DNA of 64,000 nt from Imbricaverruca yamaguchii (taxonomy: Eukaryota > Arthropoda > Thecostraca > Neoverrucidae): the NCBI GenBank assembly GCA_034440575.1, contig JAOTOL010001324.1, forward strand, positions 62,001 to 126,000, given 5' to 3'. The notes beneath the pieces are model-generated. The model saw only the letters and a list, made by a program, of their open reading frames with translations. It was not told the origin of the DNA and ran no database searches. This document shows, piece by piece, positions 55,385 to 64,000 of this stretch. The position numbers and the translations under genes are program-made. Every line of letters starts with the position of its first letter. Positions within the stretch are counted from its first letter, which is position 1.

Positions 55385-57000
55385 GTTCATCCACTCAATA
55401 ATTTCAACTTTTAACCATGGATCATTTGGAGTGAGACCTCCAATCCGTTTGGCCCCACCCATTGCCTCCATGCATTTCCCCCATGTCTTTCATGAATGAA
55501 CATACCTGGTGCAATTCCCCTTTCCCCCCGACAGGTTTAGCCTGGTAATTGTCAATTGAAGAGAAAAAAAAATGTTTGCACGCACGATGCAGCCAACGTT
55601 GTTTTTCGGAGGGGGTGCCAGAGGAGTATCTACCTTCTCCCCTAGACTGCCCATTTCTTTCTGTCAATATGTTGTCTACCTAGGCGTATATGTCACCTTT
55701 GCATATATTTTTTTTAGATAGCAGGTCCTGCAGATGCCGGGATGCCCCTATGAAATCTGCAGGGAGATCAACCAAACCACATTCTGCTATCTTAAGCCTG
55801 TATCAAGGAGATGAAACGGATCTGGCTTGGGAATACAGGAGTCCAATATGTCTTTGTCCATAGGTGTAGGTTTGGAAAATTATTTGGAAGGCGCAATGCA
55901 TGAATGCAATGGGTGAGCCCGGAAGGATTGAGGGGGGGGGGGCATGCGACATGAGAGTCCAGAGTCCATGTTGGAATTTGAAATCATTGGGAGGTCAAAA
56001 CCAACATTGGGGGTGAGGGAGCAAGTTCCCCACCAAAAACATACAAAGCTACACCTTGTCGATGAAGCTAAAACTCTTCTGCTGGCTTATGTAGGAAAGG
56101 AAGCAAATTTTGGATATGCTGATCATTGAGCATTGCGACGGTCAGATATTCTGTTGCAGCGGGGGGTAAAAGTTTCCGAAAATGATAAGGAGGTTGTTAT
56201 GCCATTCTTTCCAGCCTACGCCACGACTATCAAACCAACGCCCATAATGATGGGGGTTGGTTTGATTATGGCACATCCAGCAAACGCCTTAATGCGTTGG
56301 CTGTAAGACTGGATGGAAATGGAGATCTAGCATGGGGCCATATAGGCCCCATGCTAAACTAGAGTAATATCCTGGAGGGGTGTGCTTCACAAAAGTATAG
56401 AAAGTTTAACCTCTATGTCGCGGTGTACCGTTATGCCACAATGACCAAGAGTGAAGAACAATGGTGGCAGGATGTACCATTGCAAAACATTTCATAAATT
56501 AACATGGGGCATTGGAGGTTTTGGACATTCTATCGTATATGACATTCTGCAATCTGCGCCTTGAACATTCTGTCGCATCCGCGTGTCCTTGGATGCTGGA
56601 CATTCTACCGCTTGTACATTTTGATCCTGTGCCGGGCCCAAGGCCTAGATTGGCCGGGGCGATCAAAACCTCTGGTCATGATCGTTGTCGCCTAGTATCT
56701 TGATAGGCTTGGAAGTCACCGTCAATCGTACAGAGTTCGACGACGTTGCAGAGGCCTTTCCCCTCCCCTTCCTGCGGTTCTGTGTCAATAGTCGTGGTAA
56801 CGAGTGTAGCTTTGAACACTTCGGGAGGGCACTTGTCCCCCTCCCCCATGTTGGTTGTGCCCCCCATATTGGCTGTGATCTTCCGATAATTTCAACTTTT
56901 AACATGGAACCTTATGTGCTATGCCCCCAATCGATTTGGGCCCTCACATTGCTTTCATGTATTATGTCCCCCCCCCCCAATAATTTGCAGGATATTGCGC
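55385..57000. repeat. Three further copies of dispersed repeat family R1
   Basis: 55385-55480 (-) and 56815-57000 (-) contain ATTTCAACTTTTAACATGG-like strings. 55860-56035 (+) contains GTCCATGTTGGAATTTGAAA, then GGTCAAAACCAACATTGGGG. The 4320-4445 copy belongs to the same family. The intervening 56040-56810 has no recognised gene. Confidence 0.5.
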
Positions 57001-58319
57001 CCATGGTCGTGGTGCTGCGTGCAAGGCCATATAGCATTACTTTTCTGTTGATGGATGCTTGTGAGTTGTGTGCAACTTGTATTGATAGCTCCTGCTATCA
57101 AAGAGGCTTTCAGCTCATTGGGATTTTGAGACACTGGAAAACTTCATTCCAATTGAGGTTCCAATCGCTATTCCATCGGTTTTGTTTTGAGGACACCTTG
57201 AATTCGAAATTTGGGATACTGGGAGGGGGAGGGAAGGGGTTCTAGTCAGGTGTAGGCTTTATATAATTGTTGGTGCTACCAACAAGTGATTCAACCATAT
57301 TTCGTTTTCAAGCATGGGTATACACTGAATACTGAAATGTAAAAATTATTGGTGTTACATTCGCTAAGCATATCGATAAGCATTCCCACCAATGAGGAAG
57401 GCCTGTTGTTCTTTGGTATGTTGAGCTACATTTTGATTTATCTTTGTAACAAGAATTTGGTGTCATTTCCAAATTCAGGGAGTGAATACCAGTATGGGGT
57501 GACCATGAGGGGGATATTTTAGTTTTACAGCAAGCAGGGGGTGGTTGGCTGGGCTCAGCCGCTGAAACATCATCGAAGTCAGTTTGGACTGTTAAAAGTG
57601 GTTGAATGTGTTCAGTGTATCTTTCTGTGTATGACTTAATTTAGACAAAAATAACCCATTTTTTGGCAAATTTTGTTCCTTGGCTTCACCTGAGATCAAA
57701 TCTTTGGTTGGCCTTGAAAGTCCACATATCGAGTTTATGCATTTGTTTATTGATGCATTGGCTTCCAAATCCATCTTAGCACAATTATGGCCAAAATAGT
57801 GAACTTGGTGGACAATTTTACATTTTGAAGTTATTTGTGCAGATGTAATTTCAGCAGTATGAACCGAACTTATTAAGGGATACCGAAAGGAAAACATTGG
57901 AACAGGGTGGGGAGGGAGAGGTTGAAATCCGGTGACTCAGAAACGATGTTGGTAGATTGAGTCCCTCACACAGAACAACTAAGTTGGTCACTAATTATTT
58001 TACTTTAGAAATAAGAATAGACCTGAAAAACAGTCAGCAAAATTGGTTTTACTTTGGGCGTAGATGGGCCAACTCCAAATCAATTTGCTCCCCCCCCCCC
58101 ACCCCTGATGCAAATCCTAGGTATGTCACTGTCCCCAGGTGTGTTCAAGGATAGTGAAATCGGAGGTGCCATGGGTGGCTCTGCATATCACTAATTAAAC
58201 ATTTCCACGGGCTACCAAATATTCAATGGAAGTAGGTATGGTGGGAAATGGTGTTTCCGATATTTGTATGTAGTACGGGTGTTATGACTGTATTTTACTA
58301 ATGCTTATACATTGTTTAT
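57001..58319. other. Unassigned sequence
   Basis: No gene recognised. A strong branch-point-like TACTAAT and polypyrimidine tract at about 58288-58321 belong to the next feature. Confidence 0.35.
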
Positions 58320-58321
58320 TT

Positions 58322-60215
58322 CAGAAATTCATTTGTGAGTTTTGTTCACTGCAAGTGAAGAGCATTGCATCACTTGCAAAACACCTACTTCACCATGATA
58401 GAAGCAACAGTGTGATAATCCACCGTCTGTTCTGCCGACGGGTGTTTCGTACTGTACGCTATTGGAAACTGCACATAGACAGAAATCACAGCCAGGGAGC
58501 AACAGACACAAGACAAAGTTGTTTTTCTCAACAGCACCAACCGCCAGAGTGCGCCGGACCATCCACAAGTGATGTGTCATGTACTGATAGTTCAAAGGGT
58601 CAGTCTGTGACTAAGCAGCATGCAGCGAAGGATGTATGTGTTTCAGATTTCATTGTCAGCCTTATAACTGATCATAGAGTTAGAAACGAAACGTGCGTAG
58701 ACGTTGCATCCTTTGTTCACTCTGCATGTATCCAGGCTGCTCGGGAGGCAAGGGAACGGCCAGTAGATTCAATTGAAGCACTGCTCATTGTTTCAGACTT
58801 TCCTCGCGCTTTAAGCCATCGCTTTGTGGAATCTCATTGCAAAAGTTTTTCTTCTTATGTGAAACCAGAATCGTATTATCTAGTATTATCTATATAGTAA
58901 ATCGTATTATCTAGAAATCAGGGAATCTTGCAGTCATACCAATATGTGTCTGATTAGTACTCTTGGAGTTCTTCTATGGCATAAAGCATTGATAGATACT
59001 TTTTTGTTCAATCAAGCACCCAGCTTGCCACTTTGGGGAGGGAACACATAGGAGACTTTTCAAGTGGAGATATACACCCAAGTCACGGCGACAAGTTTCA
59101 TGTAATTTTTTACATTGACGGGTTTCAGGTTTAGAATCCGTTAGGGAACAAGACTGCAATATACAAGCTTACCGGTGCATGCTTCGCTGTTGGATATCCC
59201 CGCTTAAGGTCTCGTAAGCGACACATTTTTTTGGTTTCACTCATTCGATCAAGTTATCTAAAACAGCATAGGTCACAAGTGCTTGGACGTATCACTGACG
59301 GGCTGAAATTTTTGGAAGAGACTGGTTTGCTGACTTATTCTACCAGCCGTGAATTGCGAGTGCGTTGTCGACTTGCTTTTGTCGTAGCCGATAACCTAGG
59401 AGCCCACGGACTTGCAGGTTACAGAGAAAATTTAAATACATCAAACAGAGTATGTCGTTTTTGTAACGCCACAATCCAGGGAGTCTGAGGCACTTTCCAG
59501 TTGGAGGAATTCGCACCCAGAACTGTTGAGCAATATTAAGAACAGCTGTGCGAGCTGAATGCATGTGAATGGGATGCTAAACACGCGCTAAATTTGGCAC
59601 TAAGACTGAGTGTAAACTTAACCATCTACGGTCATTCCACGTGATCAATGGATTACCCCCGGATCTTGCGCACGACATATAGGTACATCACCCATTGTCA
59701 TCTCGGCAGTGCTCGAGGCGTGCATAGGGTTGAAGCTGTTCACCTTGGATGATGTCAATAATGGTATTGAGAACTTAACCTACGCATCTCCTGATAGGCA
59801 CAACAAGCCCAGAGCGCTTGTGTTGCGTAACGGCGTTGTTGTAAAGCAAACTGCGAAAGAGGCCTGTTGCCTTCTAAAGCTTCTACCAATTATCATTGGG
59901 CCAAAGGTTCCACCCGGGTGCGAGGTGTGGATAATTCTGATACAGTACATAGCAATTGTTATAAAAAAATATCAGCAACTGTCATTCCTCGTAGTCACTG
60001 CCAGGCCTACAAGAAATTGAAGGATGGCTCTCTAGGTTTGCATCTCACTTTCCGTCCGTTAAGGTTCCTCCGAAATTGCATTACCTATTACACTACATCG
60101 AACGAGCCGAACGCTGGGCCGCCGGCAGTCACAGAAGAAGAGAGCCCTGCGCGTAGTGGAGGCGAGGGCCAGCCACATTTCGCTCGACAGGTGACATCTG
60201 GTCAGTGTTTTTTTT
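58322..60215 (+). pseudogene. Broken C2H2-finger, transposon-type protein gene
   Basis: An excellent 3' splice site (TACTAAT branch motif, then ATTGTTTATTTCAG) opens a frame reading KFICEFCSLQVKSIASLAKH, with a second finger-like VFRTVRYWKLHIDRNH. Later conserved segments lie in shifting frames: HGDKFHVIFYIDGFQV, a TAG at about 59134, NPLGNKTAIYKLTGACFAVG, FLEETGLLTYS and AHGLAGYRENLNTSNRVCRF. Still later come KQTAKEACCLLKLLP and a HCQAYKKL region. This order resembles a C2H2-start protein family present in many copies in animal genomes and probably transposon-encoded. The match is from memory. At least one stop and several frameshifts show the copy is dead. Confidence 0.6.
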
Positions 60216-60866
60216 CTTTTTTTTGCGGCGTGCTAACACGTATGATTGAAAATGACATTTTATGAAGAAAATTGTCTCCGAGATAATTCCAAGATTCGGA
60301 ATCGACCGAGTATATAAGCACTATACTTCAGGCACCATTATAAATATTTAATAAGTTTGATACGCTGTTTCTTGGCCATATACAATGCAAAAGCGTATGA
60401 ATTCGTTTGATGGCACCTGATGCTTAACCAGGAACCCTTTGTAATCCTTCAGACAGCAGTGTTAATTTGCAGTCTAACTCTGATAAGTTTAGCCGCTCAG
60501 ATGCGAACTTGAGCTGCCCAGTGTGAGGCCTAATTCTCAGCTTAATTATTGCCTTTTTCTATATTATTCGGCTAGTAATTCTGGCCAGAGCATGCACATG
60601 TCGTCTACGGTATGATTGTTGACAATGTGAAGTATTATTCCCGATCTAGTCCCCACTAACTCGTGTTTATTCTAATTTTATGTGCATTGTTGGGTTTTGA
60701 TGTCATATTTGAACTTAGCCAGTTGAGCCACTGCTAACTCTTATTCCTATGGCAACAAGACTGAGCAGTGGCTCAAGTTCTTTGGATCCTTAGCCTGCGT
60801 TACTAACTCACACCCACATCTATTAGTTATATTGTCGCAGTAATGACATTGCTCTCGGCATTGCAG
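60216..60866. other. Unassigned sequence before candidate exon
   Basis: No gene recognised. The last bases, GCTCTCGGCATTGCAG, form a good 3' splice site. Confidence 0.4.
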
Positions 60867-61022
60867 GGTGCAGAACTAACTGCCTCTTCGGAGCACCTGC
60901 TGGACCAGACGCACTTCACGCTGCAGCTGTGGATGGCCCTGCATGGGTCTGTTCCCATCATCGAGAAGGAATGGAGTGAACTGATTCACGTGGTCTATCA
61001 GCGATGCTCCTCCCAAACCTAG
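60867..61022 (+). CDS. Candidate terminal exon of unknown protein
   Basis: After the acceptor CTCTCGGCATTGCAG (ends 60866) a 51-codon frame reads GAELTASSEHLLDQTHFTLQ, LWMALHGSVP and EKEWSELIHVVYQR, ending in TAG at 61020-61022. Amphipathic Leu/Trp spacing and G/C-ending codons (CTG, CAG, GAG, ACG) suggest real coding sequence. I do not recognise the family. It may join the candidate exons at 62118 and 63609 if an internal donor is used before the stop. There is no polyadenylation signal close by. Confidence 0.4.
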   Translation, partial: GAELTASSEHLLDQTHFTLQLWMALHGSVPIIEKEWSELIHVVYQRCSSQT

Positions 61023-62117
61023 TACGAGAAACTGGTATGGCACTATGACACAGGGTTGTTTCCTTAATTTTCCCAGGCGCAGGGAACGCGAGGTTAACCA
61101 GATTGCACGGGCTATGAATATGGCTATCAAAAGGACAATTTTTTTTTGTCTTGAAATACTGATAATTAATGTTGCCCCTGTACGTGTCTTGCACCAAACT
61201 ATGTTTTCTGATGGATGACTCGATCTCTAGGCACTTCGAAGCCAAATTTCGTGGATGAAGTCTGTTCTTTCCAGCATTGGTGGATAATTGCATACATTTT
61301 CAGGGGTGCCTTTCCATTAATTACGACAGGTACTGAAAACTTTCAGGGGTGCTTTCCCATAGGGTTATATCTTAAACTTCCGAGGTGCTTGATAGACTGC
61401 AGTGGTGCACATGCACCCATCAAATAACGATTCTCTACCTATGTTGACCAGAATGATTCTGATTTTGTGATTGCAGCTGGTCTGGACAACACATGATGTA
61501 TCTTTGCACGACTGTTATTAACTCATATGCCATTCGTTTTGTCGTCTGCTCATACCGGTCACTGGCCAGTGTCATTTGCATTCTACATATATGGTGTGCA
61601 TGATATTAAGCTATCATGCAGCAATTCTGTACCACATGCATATGTCCAGCTTGACATCCCGTTATCGTCTTCAGTGTGAAACACCAACAGTCTGTTAGCA
61701 TCTTACACTGAACCTAAGTTGAATTTCAGCACATTGCACCCGAAACCACAGGCTAAATGTGATGCTCATCTACTAAGTTGCACCGAAATCACATCTTTGA
61801 GATGTTTTGCTTAGATATCAGAGCTAGTCATACATTGTATCATTGTGAGGCACCTGACGATGATCTTGTTGAGTCCCGCAACCTTTGTTCAAGATCATGG
61901 CGTTACCTGAGCTCAAATTTCATCCTTGTATTCTTATTATCACTTACCCATTCCTTCTTCTACCGGATGTGTCTGCCCCCACCAATTATCAAATGCCCTC
62001 AACTGCCTCCACCATCACGTGTGCCGCTTGTTCCGTGCCCGCCTCCGCTTCCATATCTCACTGGTATCGGTGACATGGAAGCAGTTCTTCATCCTAAAAA
62101 TCACTGTCTTCCTTCAG
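61023..62117. other. Unassigned, possibly intronic
   Basis: No exon recognised. Two diverged copies of TTTTCAGGGGTGC (61299 and 61341) mark a small local duplication. Confidence 0.35.
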
Positions 62118-62178
62118 CTATCCATGCAAGAAGTACCTGGACATCGCGTTGTCGATCGTGAACACCTTCGGGAAGAGT
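62118..62178 (+). CDS. Candidate short exon of unknown protein
   Basis: After the acceptor CACTGTCTTCCTTCAG (ends 62117) the frame reads YPCKKYLDIALSIVNTFGKS with G/C-ending codons (AAG AAG TAC CTG GAC ATC GCG). A possible donor AAGAGT|GTGATG follows at 62178/62179, weak. The acceptor leaves one leading base. I do not recognise the protein. Another frame is also open here, so coding is only a suggestion. Confidence 0.3.
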
Positions 62179-63608
62179 GTGATGTGTCGTCCAACTTTAC
62201 AGGAGACAGTCGTCAGTAATCCGTTTTTTGTTTGGTTGACACATTTATGATGCATGTAGAACATTCTTGTATTAAAGATGTGTATTTTCCAATCGACCAG
62301 TCTATGAACGATTGCCGCGCATTATTTTGCTGTTGGATTACCTCCAATTGGAGTACCACTAGGTTGTTTAAGGATTTGCACATGTTTTCTTTTCATATGG
62401 TGTCACGAAAATATATTGCAAACTTACTGCCAGACTCGACATTTTTATAAGAAGGGCCGAGAAAGAGTGCAAAATTAAACAAAGCGAAGAAGCAAAATGC
62501 GAGATATGATAACAGCCTGGCGATTTTCTATTCGAGATGTGATGTACCATCAAACCAATGGTGTCAACAATGGCTCAAAAGTCTTCTTTTTGTCTGTCAG
62601 GTACAAAAATGTTCAGATGCCATTGGCCAAGATAGGAGTAGAGAAATGATAAGTTATGTTGGTAGGCGGTAATGGGTATTTCCAACTGGATGCCTTTTTC
62701 GCCTAAACCTAGATATTTTGGGGAATTGTATAGACATACGCAAACGCTTGCAAGCATAATTAACGTGTCAAAAACACTGCACTTGTGTGAATCGGACACT
62801 TATATGTATGAATAACATTGCGTTTGAAATGTGTTCAGCATTGTTTATGTTGCATCCTAACATCAACATCGAGATAAATGTTTAAAAACATCGAGCTCTA
62901 GTTGAAAACAATACTTTTTCTTCAAATAAAATGGTCCCTGTTTTTCTGAAGAGCTTGAGCAAAGGATAATTTTAGTTCAAATCAGGCTACCTATGCTGGT
63001 GATGCCCCATCCCCTTGCTCCAAATCCCTCCTGCATTAGCAGACAATTACTTGGGTTTGGCCAATGTCATGATTCAGCCCCTAAGTGTGTCAGTTCAGCT
63101 GAATTTCTGGTTATGCTACAGCTTCACATGTCTTTTTTTAAGATGCATGATATGAGTTTGTATTTCATGGGTTCATGCACATTCATAGATTGCTGCGCTT
63201 ATGTTCATCATGCTATATAATCCTCTGCATTGTGAGGATACACTGTGAACTTCATGCCTAGTTTCATGAAGATAAGAAAAGAAAAGAAAACAATAATTTT
63301 CAGCCTGCCAGGAACATCTTCACTACAGGTCCATTAGGTTTTGTGATGATATGCATTTGTCTGAAAGCCCATTCTATATTCACCTGAGAGTGAGACTATT
63401 GATACCTGCTGGAAAAACAAACGACAAGGATGAAAACATTGCAAACATGCACTTTATTTCCATCACAACAACCACCATCTGTGTTTCTAATATGTTTATG
63501 AAAAGATGAAAGTCATCACCAAGAATGAAAACCTAAAACTTTCTGTGAAATGAAAACCTGTGATTTTTCATGCAAAATTGTGAATTTTTTTTTTCTCACT
63601 GACTAGAG
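62179..63608. other. Unassigned, possibly intronic
   Basis: No exon recognised. It ends in a run of T bases and CTCACTGACTAGAG, a convincing 3' splice-site region for the next exon. Confidence 0.35.
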
Positions 63609-63749
63609 CTGAGAAAGGGGTGTGGCGGAGCGGCTACGGAGGCGATCAAAGTGTCGACATTCGCCGAACGCCGCCGTCAGATTGTGGCAGCCAAACTACC
63701 CCTGACGCGGCTCAAGGAGAAGATGCCATGGCTTTTCTCCCAGACGGAG
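63609..63749 (+). CDS. Well-supported internal exon of an unrecognised protein
   Basis: A 141-base phase-0/phase-0 exon of 47 codons reads LRKGCGGAATEAIKVSTFAE, then RRRQIVAAKLPLTRLKEK and MPWLFSQTE. It is preceded by a long T-rich tract and TCACTGACTAGAG, and followed by the near-consensus donor GAG|GTAAGC at 63749/63750. The start could be 63607 instead, using the upstream TAG acceptor. The sequence is basic and helical-looking with no motif I can name. It belongs to a gene that continues past the window edge. It may share a gene with the exons at 60867 and 62118. Confidence 0.6.
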
Positions 63750-64000
63750 GTAAGCTGGAAACGTTGCTCGTCATTCTCACAACAGGATTTCTTCCTGCCA
63801 TTATAAACACTGAATCTAGAATGCACGTAATGGCTGTGTTTAACGATAACGAACGACATGCGCCATTATCACAATGTTTCTAATTATTCTGTGCGCCAAG
63901 AATCAGTTGAATTATCCTAAAATCGAACACCTGCATGATTTATACAACAACCTGTTTCTTAATCGGCTGGGACACAGGAACTACGTAGTTTTGTTCCAAT
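63750..64000 (+). other. Presumed intron running off the window
   Basis: Starts with the GTAAGC donor. No further exon is seen before the end. Confidence 0.4.

Overview
This window looks like nuclear DNA from an animal, most likely an arthropod. The genes have introns, no bacterial operon structure is visible, and non-LTR retrotransposons, tRNA-derived SINEs, small inverted-repeat elements and minisatellites fill most of the space. The one host gene I recognise with confidence is the synaptic-vesicle co-chaperone cysteine string protein (Csp, DNAJC5 family), on the + strand. Three of its exons are visible: J domain (14443-14581), linker plus cysteine string (15248-15532), and a C-terminal region (28193-28424) whose VFAMP, NPF and EQTTYTP motifs match insect Csp as I remember it. 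The first coding exon and the last short exon were not found. Species cannot be named from the sequence.

Layout. 1-10.4 kb: a degenerate I/jockey-like non-LTR element (RT plus RNase H, about 1.37-3.07 kb), a reverse-strand CR1 fragment (6.13-6.45 kb), a CpG-dense block (8.15-8.83 kb) and a SINE tail. 10.4-14.3 kb: a nearly full-length CR1-type element (copy A) with an SGNH-hydrolase ORF1 and a broken EN/RT ORF2, ending just upstream of the Csp J-domain exon. 15.5-28.2 kb: a 12.7-kb Csp intron that starts with a 2.65-kb minisatellite and ends near a 33-bp minisatellite. It also holds a 27-bp array, CR1 copy B, a THAP-like repeat and two SINEs. 28.4-35.2 kb: a diverged ~47-bp array beginning at the exon-3 donor, a 1.4-kb 30-bp array and a 1.4-kb CT-rich 51/54-bp array. 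36.6-37.7 kb: a piggyBac-like element with TTAA ends carrying a dense cluster of nuclear-receptor half-sites. 40.4-42.3 kb: related 44/88-bp and 43-bp arrays separated by an inverted-repeat element. 42.7-57 kb: repeat fragments, including a 2.4-kb diverged GGGGCCCC-type periodic region. 58.3-60.2 kb: a broken C2H2 transposon-type gene. 60.8-63.75 kb: candidate exons of one or more unrecognised genes.

The most notable pattern is that minisatellites in the Csp gene start at splice junctions and copy the 5' splice site into every or many units. The intron 15533-28192 therefore opens with roughly 60 near-copies of the authentic donor. Long ORFs across the arrays are artefacts, mostly of repeat units whose length is a multiple of three. 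All coordinates, motif readings and repeat periods were made by eye. No database search, alignment or folding program was run.
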